Positions 31,228 to 41,065 of a DNA stretch of 54,421 bases are shown here, in pieces. The DNA is from Penium margaritaceum (lineage: Eukaryota; Streptophyta; Zygnematophyceae; Desmidiales; Peniaceae): the NCBI GenBank assembly GCA_023375785.1, contig SZWC01003608.1, positions 77,412-131,832 on the forward strand, written 5' to 3'. Position numbers and translations under genes: made by a program. The notes beneath the pieces are model-generated. The model ran no database searches. It had not been told where the DNA came from and worked only from the letters and a program-made list of their open reading frames with translations. Position 1 is the first letter of the stretch. The number at the start of each line of letters is the position of its first letter.

Positions 31228-31750
31228 AAGTAAGCGTTGTTACTGGAGGAATTAACCAAAATCCTGGCTCGGAGTCTGCGACTCAATAGTGCAGGTTGTT
31301 ACTCAGGGACTTGCTCAAAAGTTTGAGTGCAGGTCCGCATACGGGTTTCAAACCCCATCAAAACCCATCATCAAACTCAACACAAAAGTGACCAAGGTTA
31401 TTCAAAACAGTGCAGGGGACCCCTCCATCACGTGCAAAGGGACCTGTGCCTCCGGAAAGGTGCTTCACAAATGAAGGAGGGCAACATGGCGTGTGGGCAC
31501 CGTGGAGGCATTGGGCGTTTCTGTGGTGGGTGAGATATGTGTTTCGACAAACATAACTTGAGCTAGGGTTGGACAAATTCCACACGTTTTGATGCGTTGG
31601 AAAGCTCATATATAGCCTATGATTGTCAGATCATCTCCATGTTAAAAAACGAACACAAAAGGACATGATTCACGCTATTCTCAGCGGGGTTTTTGTGAAG
31701 CGATCTCTGACAACGTGGCTGCACTTGTCGCTTGACTGAAGCGTCCAAGA
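31228..31750 (+). repeat. family-6 LTR copy A, right part
   Basis: Continues copy A after element 2. It aligns with the reverse complement of about 51700-52215: TTGTTACTGGAGGA, GTTACTCAGGGAC, CATAACTTGAGCTAGG versus CGTAACGGAAGCTAAGG, GATCATCTCCATGTT. The right limit is uncertain. I could not see the gypsy A frame resume after it. Confidence 0.7.
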
Positions 31751-33632
31751 CCCCCGATATGCCACATGTTATTTCTCACTATTGTATGTATTCCCTCAAC
31801 AGTCTTGACACTTGTCATGGAAGTACACTAACTGCAAAACATCAAAACTTCAAAGAATCATAACGTCTTCTGCTAAATATCTCATACCCGTGAACCATCC
31901 AAGTTTGGCTTGCTGTATTATTTGTAAGGTGGAAGGGCCAAATAGGCCCTCCAGATACAATTTCTGCTAAAAAAAACTATCCAGTTTTCATGATGCCTCT
32001 AATCTTCTTTTTCTTCACAACTCCTACTTGAGAACCATTTATGTTCCACTTAGCATGAAATATTGTTTCGTCCCAGACATATAGGAGTCCATAAACTTTA
32101 CGAGAGGACATCTATATTCTTACATTCATGGCGCACCGTGCGTTGACCTCAGGATGTTATGCTCTTTGGCCAAGGGCACTTCAGACACATGCTCTGATGT
32201 CTGGTGTTCCACTTCCAAAGGTTTTGATGCATTCCACCACTATGCAGAAGGGTCAACAGAAGTTTCGCTAACAACATCGATGTTTTGATACTGTTTGGTT
32301 GACTTCCCGACAGTGCTAGACTCTTATAAAACTGCACCTTGACTTTTTTAAGCTCGCCGAGTTCTCTGCAGAGTTTCTCAAAGGAGCCACTCACAATGCA
32401 GATTTGCAGGTTGCTCGCCTCAAGTGCCTAAGGCCAAACATATACCTCATTTTGATTCTTGCTATTGCATATATGCACTCGACATGTTTGAAACTCGACA
32501 TCAAAGTACACTTACTGCTGATTAAAAAAATCCAATTTTCCTAGTTCCTTGGGTTGTCTTTTTCTCTGGACCTCATTTGTTAACATTGTTTTATTTGTTG
32601 CTAAAAGTCACCCGCAATGCTGCAAACATACCCATGGAACCATGGTGAAAGAAGGTGTTGGCTGGACCTTCTACGGAATCTTTGCAGATCGGCCGCGGAC
32701 TGGGGCATGACCAGAGAAAACACGCTGGCTCACGCATCCGTCCGGCAGATCGAGGGGATAGAGGAGGCAGAGATGGGGGATGTGTGTAGCAGATGGCGGC
32801 AAAGCAAAGAAGAGTTTCCATCATAGGCTCAACAGGAGAACGAGAAAGCAAGCCCACGTTGTGGAGAAAGGGGAACAAAATGCAGCAAGAGAAAGGAGGC
32901 CCCAATATGGAGTATTGAGTGTTGAAGTATGTAATCAGCCCTTTGGAATAGAAGAAAAAGAGAAGCAGAAGATGAGAGGCCGGTGGGATGAAGTTTACCA
33001 GAAAGGAGAGTCCGCAAAAAAGCATCTAAACCGTGAATATGCAATGACGAAGAGAAGGCATAGAACAGTAAAAAATGCAGGAAAGGCATTCAAGCACCAG
33101 CAACAGAAGGGCGGGACATAGTGAGCCATGAAAGACCAGAAGAAGATGGGAAAGAGGCATATAAATGGATTTGTAGATAGAGGGTGAGGGAAAGAGTAGT
33201 AGGATTGTGCAAAAAGGGATAATGCTTCCATTGTAGCATGTATGTGTATTTTTGAGAGACAAGACCCACGGTGCAACATGCCCGTGTGGAGTCCCCGTGA
33301 TATTTTAGTTTGTTGTAGGATATTAGTGTTTCAGTTCATATGTCTTGGCATAAATACTTGCAATCAAGTTCCAACTGTCTCTCTGATTCTCACTTACCCT
33401 CTTGCCCTCTCATCCGAAAAGCATACTTCACTTACTGCTCAAGTGATTTGCAGGAATTCACCTGTGCCTGTGTGCAGGCTTGGTCTGGCCGAGCAGGAAC
33501 CCATGGGGTGATGCGGAGTACTCCTAGAGCCAAGAAGGGCACAGTGGAAATCCATCCTGCAGAAGTGGCTGACACGAGAACCAGGTCAAAGAGGCGCAGG
33601 ATCATTGGGTATGTTGATGTGAATATGAATCC
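31751..33632. other. anonymous region
   Basis: No recognised domain. Two diverged copies of one block (AAGTACACTWACTGC followed by a CCARTTTTC stretch) occur near 31825 and 32505. A lysine-rich forward frame spans 32780-33121 and an Arg/Lys-rich frame lies near 33510-33675. Neither has a motif I recognise. A possible C-terminal exon or a decayed element are both open. Confidence 0.35.
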
Positions 33633-34307
33633 TATTAGCAGTAGTGGGTGTGGAGGCACCCTCAAGGATACCTAGATCTCACTGATGCATGCTACCAATG
33701 TTTTAAGCAGCCAATGGACACCTTTCGTGAAGAGTGTGCCGCACAAGGATCTCGGATGTGAGTGGGCTGAATCAAAAAATGTTTTTTATTACTTAGCATA
33801 GTGAACATCTAATCCTAGTAGCCTCTTATCTAAGCTTTCCAACGCATCCAAGCACGCCCAAATCGGAGCAGTAGAGCCCCTGCTACGGCCATCAAAGTAG
33901 CTCTTGGTGGAGCCGCCCTCCTTGCCTTGCTTGCTAGGCAACGGGAGGTGCTTCGACAATGTCTTCGTCGGAGCGCCTTTCCTCACCCAGAAGTCAAGGA
34001 GAGCTTCATCCTGGTCAAGGAGGCCCTGGTGCATTTGGAGCCCATTGGAGACAAACTTGGATCACAGGCGGTGGATTATCCCGCCACCCATAGCGGGTAC
34101 CAGATTCCACCCGCCGAACACCCGATTTTTGGGCTAGGTTAACTTTCTGAATACTCACTCAAATTGAGTGATTCAAAGCTCGATCCTGCATGGAAAAATC
34201 CAAGGAATTTAAATCTAAATTCAGATCAAGTGTTTGGCCACTCCTCAGTGGTCTAACCAGGGAGTACGGTTAATGACACTCATGGCAAGGGGCACACCAT
34301 GTCAATA
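33633..34307 (-). repeat. element 4 3' LTR
   Basis: 675 bp. Compared with the right copy it lacks short stretches near 33770 and 34025. It shares the exact 16-mer GATGCGTTGGAAAGCT (minus strand, near 33833-33848) with the family-6 LTR copy A. Confidence 0.9.
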
Positions 34308-34320
34308 ATCTCCCCCTTGC
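34308..34320 (-). other. element 4 polypurine tract
   Basis: The minus strand reads GCAAGGGGGAGAT immediately before the 3' LTR. Confidence 0.85.
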
Positions 34321-35404
34321 ACTGCAGCCTTGATTCCCTGTCCTTGGAACCTGTAGCATTTTAGAATTCAAGCGCAGACCAAGCTCCATGCAGCTTGCAT
34401 CATGCCTGTCTTTGGATTGTACCTTGGTCATGACGTCGGTGAGCAAGCGCTTAGTGCCACAATACACAGTAGCTGCATCTCCCTTCGCCACCAATTCCCT
34501 CACATAGTGATGCCAGATCTCAACGTGCTTGGTCCTCCTGTGCATCACCGGGTTCAGGGTAAGGCTGATGGCACTCATGTTATCAACATTGAGTACCGTC
34601 AGCTTCCTTTGCGGCATGCCGATCTCCTTTAGCAGTCGCCGGAGCCACACCGCCTCCTTAGCGGCTTCTGCGAGCGTGATGCACTCCGCTTCGATGCTGG
34701 ACAGTGCCACACAGTCTTGCTTCCTGCTTGCCCATGAAATTGCTGCACCACCAAGCACAAACACGTATCCCAACATTGATTTTCTGTCATCCACATCACC
34801 AGCCCATTCGGCATCCGAGTAGCCGACTAACTCGAGGGAGTCGTCACGCGCTCCCCCTCCAGAAAACAGTCGCGACTGTTTTGTCGCCTTAAGATAGCAG
34901 AGGATCCGCTTCATCGCTTGCCAATGCAGCGGCCCAGAGTCAGCAACATAGCGACTCACTTGGCCCTCCACGAAGGCCAGGTCAGGCCGCGTCACCACCA
35001 TGGCGTACATGATGCTCCCCACAGGGGACTGGTATGACACGCCTACCGTTTCCTCCTTCTCCTCGTCAGTGCTGGGCCCCATGCTTGAGCTCAGCTCATA
35101 CGTGTTGGTCATGAGTGTGCCGATGGGGTTGCACTCCTCCATGTTGTAGCAGTAGAGCACCTCTTGTACGTACTTTGCCTGCCCCATCTCCAGCGTGTGT
35201 GCCTTGCATTCCTTCTCGATGGAGACACCGAGATAGCACTCGAGATCGCCCATGTTGGTCATTTTGAACCGACCGCCTAGCTCCCGCTTCAGGTGCACCA
35301 ACTCCTCTATGTCTGATGACATAGGGATGAGGTCACCCATGTAACGGACCACAATCTGGTGCAACCCGGCTACTTCCGCCAGTGTTGACCTGGCCACCCC
35401 GAAC
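34321..35404 (-). pseudogene. pol: element 4 RT C-terminus and RNase H
   Basis: The minus-strand frame reads I-V-V-R-Y-M-G-D-L-I at the position of YVDD (35332-35343). The first catalytic Asp is Gly and Val is Met, so the RT is dead. RNase H is nearly complete: Y-S-D-A-E-W-A-G-D, S-W-A-S-R-K-Q-D, V-D-N-M-S-A-I-S-L and a degraded L-T-D-V-M-T-K. The frame is open for more than 360 codons, which is long for a decayed copy. Confidence 0.92.
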
Positions 35405-35626
35405 CCGGGCACATCGATGTCCACCTCGGCACATCGATGTGACCCCCCCCACATCGGCCACCTTGGAACATCGTGCCTTACTAGGGCGGACTTTTTACTT
35501 TTTTGGTTAGTCCTAGGCGTCGAATACACACTGAATGCCTTTTGTTTTGCCATGCAGTCGCGGGTCGATTCCGTGGTCGCACTAATTTCCTCATTCTCGC
35601 GCGGTTAACCGTGCTAATTCACGATG

Positions 35627-35664
35627 GCAGCATTCCACAAGTCACAAACAACGTGGAATGCTGC
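35627..35664. repeat. 12-bp perfect hairpin
   Basis: GCAGCATTCCAC (35627-35638) pairs with GTGGAATGCTGC (35653-35664) around a 14-nt loop. Confidence 0.95.
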
Positions 35665-35690
35665 ATATGCTGCCTATCTTCGTAGGTTTA

Positions 35691-35706
35691 CTTGCCAGCT
35701 GGCAAG
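35691..35706. repeat. 16-bp perfect palindrome
   Basis: CTTGCCAGCTGGCAAG, self-complementary without a loop, 27 bp after the previous hairpin. Confidence 0.95.
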
Positions 35707-36267
35707 CAAAAGTGCGAAGACTGTTTCGAGTCACGAATCGAGTTCTGGTGATCAAAGTGATGCGCGCGGAATCTCGAGCCCAGATCTCAAAGGTCAAACC
35801 TGTCGAGTCCACGTTTGATGATCGAAGTTCGAAGGAAGTTACAGTTGCGGAGTTTACTTTTCAAAATGTTCAATTCTATATGTTCAACTTCTGAAGTTCC
35901 GAACCGGACTTCTAAACTGAGCCGAAATTTGATGTCAGGGATTTCACTTTTGATGTTCCAACTTGGACATCGATATTCTAACTTTGAACTTTGATGCTTG
36001 AACTTTGAGAATTGATTATTTCTGGTTTCTAGCTTGATTTCTGAATCGTAGGCTTCACTTGCAAGATGTCTAGGTTTGGAGTTACAAGCAAGCGGAACAT
36101 CTTCTTAAGCACGCAAACCCCTTCTACTCTGGTAATCGAACCAGCAGGGCTTGGATAGGGATGGGGAGGGGGGGGGAGGGGGTGCCTCAACATTCCGGAA
36201 GCCGCGCTCACTGACTCGCCGTGTCAAACATGGTCAGTGGTCAAGGTTGCGGAGGGCGGGGGGGGGG

Positions 36268-36436
36268 NNNNNNNNNNNNNNNNNNNNNNNNNNNNNNNNN
36301 NNNNNNNNNNNNNNNNNNNNNNNNNNNNNNNNNNNNNNNNNNNNNNNNNNNNNNNNNNNNNNNNNNNNNNNNNNNNNNNNNNNNNNNNNNNNNNNNNNNN
36401 NNNNNNNNNNNNNNNNNNNNNNNNNNNNNNNNNNNN
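36268..36436. other. assembly gap (169 N)
   Basis: A run of N flanked on both sides by G homopolymer-like sequence. Frames drawn through it are meaningless. Confidence 0.99.
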
Positions 36437-36515
36437 GGGGCGGGGAGGATTGCGCGCACGTCGAACGTGAATCAATCCACATTGATGTCCCATCGATGTG
36501 GATCGCTGTTCTGCG

Positions 36516-37140
36516 GCCGCGGTGATAGGGTCACCTCAGAACCCTGGGACAACACTGGCTTCCGCACATACACACTCTGATCTGCTTCGCAACGCTTGAA
36601 GCCAAGCTCGGCCATGAAGCCATCCATCTTCAGGTACCACATGAGTGGCGCTTGCTTAAGCCAGTATAACGCCTTGTAAAGCCGACACACCTTCCCCGGC
36701 GGCGTGTCCACCCCCTCCGGCACCTCCATGAGGACCTCCTTGTCTAGGTCGCCATTGAGGAATGCATTTTTCACATCCATTTGGTGGACTTCGTAGTCGC
36801 GCGCCGCTGCCATCAAGAGGATGGAGCCGATGGAGGGGAACTTTGCCACTGGTGTGAAGGTTTCATCGTAATGTTCACCCTTCTGCTGGGCGTACCCCTT
36901 CGTAACTAGCAACGCCTTGTACCGCCCCACCTTCCCCTCTTTGGTGAGCTTCCTCTTGAAGATCCACTTGGAGCCGATGATCTTCACGCCCTCCGGCCTG
37001 TCAATCAGCTGCCAAGTACCATTCTCTTCATGAGAGGCGAGCTCACATTTCACAGCTCCCTCCCAGTCAGCCCTATCCTTTTGCTACAATGCCTCCTTGA
37101 CGGTCTTGGGCTCCTCTTGCACATCGGGCGCTCGAGCGAA
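36516..37140 (-). pseudogene. pol: element 4 RT N-terminal part
   Basis: The minus-strand frame from about 37053 holds N-G-T-W-Q-L-I-D-R-P, G-S-K-W-I-F-K-R-K, Y-K-A-L-L-V-T-K-G-Y-A-Q, F-T-P-V-A-K-F-P-S-I and Q-M-D-V-K-N-A-F-L-N-G, ending in S-V-Y-V-R just before the insert. It joins to 35404 downwards once the insert is removed. Confidence 0.92.
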
Positions 37141-38440
37141 TCCAGTCCTAATGCCTTCCGCGGCATTGTACCATTTTGTCGTCCTCCTTATGCATCCGCT
37201 TCTCCGGGGCTACTGCTGTTGAGGCTGCTATTGCTGCCATCACTGCTACTGCTGCACTCTTGCGGTGCCTCGCACTGCTGGCCTTCTCCCCCTCTCTCGA
37301 GGACCGTAGAAATGCGGGCTCACTCCGCGCCTCCTCATTCAGCTCCACTGCTGCTAGCAATTTAGACTCATTGTCTGACTCGGCTGAAGGCAAATCAGTC
37401 GCTACCCCATCCTTTGGATGGTTCCCGCTGGTTTGAGCTACACAGACGTCACCCTCTTTTGTGTCCTCCGGCGTCTCCCCCTCGAGGAGTGGTAGCCACT
37501 CCCCATGCTTGGAGATACCCGCGTCCTTGCCCGTCCAACGGCTGTCCTCGTCCAACGTGACGCTGTGACTCTTCACGATCTGATGCCTCTATGCGTCGAA
37601 GAGCTGGTATGCCTAACTGCCGCTCTCATACCCAACGAAGATGCACCAGCGAGTCCGCGGGTCCACCTTGCCCCGCCCCTCCCGTGCCTACACAACAGCT
37701 TGTGTAACACAACCAAACGTGCGAAGGTGTGCCACTGTTGGGTTCCTCCCGCTCCACACTTCTTGTGGCGTCTTCCACAACTTGGACTCTACGTCCTTTT
37801 GCAGCTTGGTCACCGTCATGTTCATGATGTACGCCGCTATCCATGCCGCCTCGCCCCAGTACCACTGCGCGAGGCCGGCATTGCTCAACATGGACCAGAC
37901 CATGTTGAGGATGGTGTGGTTGGCCCTATCAGTGATGCCATTATGTTGCAGAGAATGTGGCGTAATTCTACCACGTGATCCTCTTGCTCTTTATCCATGC
38001 TGAGTAGTCCTCGTACCCGCCGTCGTTATCGCTCTGGAACGCCTTCACCTTCAACCCTATTTGCCGCTCCACCGCCTCCACACACTCTTACATACACAAC
38101 AGGACATCGCTCTTCCTCTTGATGATATTGAGATAGAGCTTGCGGCTGTGATCGTCAATCAAGGTTACGATGTAGCGAGTGCCCCCGATGGAGCTCTCAA
38201 ATGGTCCACACACGTCAGTGTGCACCACCTCCAACTTTGCCAATACACGCGTCCCTTTGCCATGAAACAGCTGTTGTAACGCCTTGCTGAGCACGCACGG
38301 CTCGCACGCGGCATTCTTGGCTATGTCAGAGCTCTTCATCTCCAGACCCCGCACCACTTCCTTGTTGCCATGTCCCTCAATGTTGAGAGCGGGATGTGAG
38401 ATAGGCAGCGGTGTCATAAGTCCAGGTCTCCATTGTCTTT
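37141..38440 (-). pseudogene. pol: element 4 integrase and linker
   Basis: The minus strand reads H-T-D-V-C-G-P-F (about 38200-38223), a D-N-D-G-G-Y motif near 38025, and N-G-I-T-D-R-A-N near 37915-37938, where the catalytic Glu of N-G-V-A-E-R is Asp. The C-terminal block W-S-G-R-N-P-T-V-A-H-L-R-T-F-G-C is near 37705-37760. Frameshifts break it at least three times. An Ala/Ser/Glu-rich linker (37148-37576) leads to RT. Confidence 0.88.
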
Positions 38441-38832
38441 CTTCGCGAGGTGGGTGATGTCGGGCCCCGCTCGGCTGCCAAGGATCGTTGCACAGAGTAG
38501 GTACAGGTCGTCCTCTCGCTCTCCGCGTACAATCACCTTACCATTCCTCTCCTTGTGGATGATGGCCTCCTTGTTGTTGAAGAGCACCTCGAGTCCCTTG
38601 TCGGTAAGGTGGCTCACTGAAATTATATTTGCCCCAAAGTTGGGCATGTGGAGCATGTCGTGAATTGTGATCATGAAAGCCTCCCTGTCCACATCCATCT
38701 CGATGCGAGCGTTGCCTTCACCGGCAACCAACTCCATTTTGCCGTTGGCCACTGTCATACGCCGCTCCAAGTCACTATAGGTGACGAATGCCACCCGGTT
38801 GCATTGCGTGTGGCGGCCCGATCCGGAGTCAA
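38414..38832 (-). pseudogene. pol: element 4 protease
   Basis: DSGS lies at 38819-38830 on the minus strand, then a one-base shift leads into the open frame 38794-38414 with V-A-N-G-K-M and a P-N-F-G-A-N-I-I-S-V-S flap-like block. Typical copia aspartic protease. Confidence 0.85.
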
Positions 38833-38899
38833 TTGGTGGACTCCTTCGCTATCATTGCAAGGTTGTCCTTCTTTCCAGCCTTCCCCTCCTGGTTTGACT

Positions 38900-39656
38900 T
38901 CCTGCTTGATCAGTTGTGTGCGTAGTGGCCTTCTTTGCCACACGCGTAGCACTCCCCCTTCTTGTCACCTTTCTTGGTGCCGTGCTTGGCACCCTTCTCC
39001 TTCTTGCCTCCCCCTCCACCTTGAGGACAGACGGCATAGGCGGAACTTGACGTTGCCCCATTCTCTCTCCCACCACGCTTCAACCATTTATTGCGGACGT
39101 ACTCAGCCACATTCTGGTACTTCAGCTCATTAGTGGACCAGCCACCTACGACGGCAATCATGGGACTCCAACTGGTCGGCAAGGCCAGAAGGAGGATCAT
39201 GGCTTGCAGCTGCGGGTCGACCTTCCATCCGGTGGCTCCGCACTCGACAGTATGGGACTCAGTCTGCTGCAGGATCTCCATGATGTCGTTGCCTTCATTG
39301 GCTCGCAGGGTGACGAGCCTCTTGAAGACAAAGAGCTTGTTAGCAAGGTTGGTGGACTGGTAAATGGTACAAAGCTTCTTCTAGGCCTCCGTGGCCTCTG
39401 TGCATCCTTGAATCAATGCGTGCTCTGGCGGAGCTAGAGCTAACACTATCAATGCAAGAGCTTTCTTGTTGCGCTTAATGTACTTCTCCATTTCCTCCAG
39501 CGTCACGGTATTCGGAGGGGCGGTCTCTTTTCCGTTGACCAGTTCAAGCAGCCTTTTGTCATCGAGGTAGACCTCAAACTACCACCTGCACAAAGGGAAG
39601 CCATTCCCGTCAAACTTTGAGACGGCGCCGATGCTCTCTTGCTCGGTTGTTGCCAT
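38900..39656 (-). pseudogene. gag: element 4 gag
   Basis: Starts at minus-strand ATG 39656-39654. The motif V-S-K-F-D-G-N-G-F-P-L is followed by TAG where the family has Gln (W-Q-F-E pattern); a second TAG replaces a probable Trp before K-K-L. The middle block L-Q-A-M-I-L-L-L-A-L matches elements 2 and 3. The zinc knuckle C-Y-A-C-G-K-E-G-H ends in TGA exactly where the last Cys should be (38910-38912). Confidence 0.9.
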
Positions 39657-39706
39657 AGCGTGCGGCAGTAGCGTGAAAGTTGTAGAGCTAGGGTCCTTCT
39701 AGGCAC

Positions 39707-39721
39707 GTGGCGCCATAACCC
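39707..39721 (-). other. element 4 PBS, initiator tRNA-Met anticodon region
   Basis: The minus strand reads GGGTTATGGCGCCAC, 13 of 15 bases identical to the element 2 PBS, with a GC/CG swap in the centre. It lies two bases from the LTR end, as in element 2. Confidence 0.75.
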
Positions 39722-39723
39722 TT

Positions 39724-40443
39724 TGTTGGCACAACTGGGTTTGGAGGCACCCTCAAGGAAACCTAGCTCTCACTGATGCACGCTACCGATGTTTTGGGCA
39801 GCCAATGGACACCTTTGGTGAAGAGTGTGGAGCACGAGGATCACGGATGTAAGTGGGCAGAACACATCGCATTCAGTAGAACTGAATCGAAACATGTTTT
39901 TGTTCCTTAGCATAGTTAGATTACATCAGATCCTTATAGCCTGTGACCTAAGCTTTCCAACGCATCCAACCACGCCGAAGTCAGAGCAGTAGAGCCCCTG
40001 CTACGGCTGTCAAAGTAACCCTTGGTAGAGCTGCTCTCCTTGCTCGTTGGGCAACGAGAGGCGCTTCGACGATGTCTTTGTTGAAGCGCCTTTCCTTAGC
40101 CAGAAGTCAAGGAGAGTTTCACCCAGGTCAAGGAGGTCCTTATAGTTATCTCATTCATGCCCCTGGTGCATTTGGAGCCCATTGGAGACAAACTCGGATC
40201 ACTGGGTGTGGATTATCCCGCCACTCATGGCGGGTACCAGATTCCACCCGCCCAACAGCCGGTTTTCGTGCAAGGCTAACTTTCTGAATACTCACTTAAA
40301 CTGATCAATTCAAAGCTCGATCCTGCATGGGAAAATCCAAGGAATCCAAATATGAAGTCAGATCAGGTGTTTGACCACTCCTCAGTGGTTGAAACAGGGA
40401 GTACTATTAACGGCACTCATGGCAGGGGCACACCATGTCAACA
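39724..40443 (-). repeat. element 4 5' LTR
   Basis: 720 bp; on the minus strand it starts TGTTGACATGG and ends GTGCCAACA next to the PBS. Confidence 0.92.
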
Positions 40444-41065
40444 ATTTTTTCTTGTACCTTCCCTACATTCATGTAGTGTGTGTAACCCCATCCTTGTTAG
40501 TCAGGTGTGAAGATCAAGAGTTAGGAGTATTGACCGAGACCCGTGGAAGGAACTAGCAATAGGGGTTCTCCACTTAGCGTGAGTGTGCTTGGCCAATAGT
40601 ACAGGTAACCTGGTGACATTCTGCAGACATTCCCTAGAAGCTTGGTGGACGTCGGTCAACGAAAGTTTTTGGCGCGAACCAATAGCAAGATAGGGTGTTT
40701 GAGGTACGGGATTGTTGAAAGATAGATGATTCAGCATACTGTATCGCACAAAAGACAGTCCATGGTAGGGGCAGCGAAGGAAGCACTCTAAATAGTTAGA
40801 GCATTCTGCAGAGAAAAGTGAGGCAGAAATGGCGGCAACAAATCAGGAGGGCAGCAAAAATTGGGGTAACAGTGTTAATGGTACGGTGAGTATGGACAGT
40901 TCCATGCTCTTTTTCTAGTAGAACTGCATTAGCGACCTTCAGATTCAGTCCTGTGTGTCAACGTCTAACTCTATCTACTGTTAAATACGGCACATCACCC
41001 AATCCCCAGGACAGCCTACGGTTAGGTATTGACTACAGCAGTGTGCTGAGACTGATCATGGTCTG
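40444..41065. other. anonymous region, possible gypsy leader or LTR
   Basis: No recognised motif. It lies directly upstream of the gypsy copy B frames, so it may contain that element's leader or LTR, but no partner copy is available to prove it. Confidence 0.3.

Larger units (their letters stand above)
35405..36515. mobile_element. foreign insert in element 4 RT (possible non-autonomous element)
   Basis: About 1.1 kb of DNA with no copia homology lies between the two halves of the RT. Both ends carry CACATCGATGT-type repeats: CACATCGATGTCC and CACATCGATGTGACC near 35410-35443, and CCCATCGATGTGG near 36489-36501 in inverted orientation. Subterminal repeats in opposite orientation suggest a DNA transposon such as a MITE, but I could not fix a TSD. 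It contains two palindromes, AACTTTGA-type short repeats, G runs and a 169-N gap. Confidence 0.55.
33633..40443 (-). mobile_element. element 4: Ty1/copia retrotransposon, minus strand
   Basis: LTRs at 33633-34307 and 39724-40443 share most of their length and, read on the minus strand, start TG/TATTGACATGGTGTGCCCC. Internally (minus) come an anticodon-type PBS, gag, protease, integrase, RT, RNase H and a polypurine tract AAGGGGGAGAT. No 5-bp TSD is visible (AATCC versus ATTTT), so one outer flank may be rearranged. A 1.1-kb foreign insert with an N gap splits the RT. It carries many stops and frameshifts. Confidence 0.92.

Noticed and set aside
31228..33632. Continuation of gypsy fragment A after copy A of the family-6 LTR
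   Set aside because: No frame resumes the expected RT motifs after the TIK position.
36151..36580. Several frames of 70-124 codons
   Set aside because: They run through the 169-N gap and are mostly undefined residues.
33628..40448. 5-bp target-site duplication for element 4
   Set aside because: The flanks AATCC and ATTTT do not match. The element is called from its LTRs and coding motifs only.
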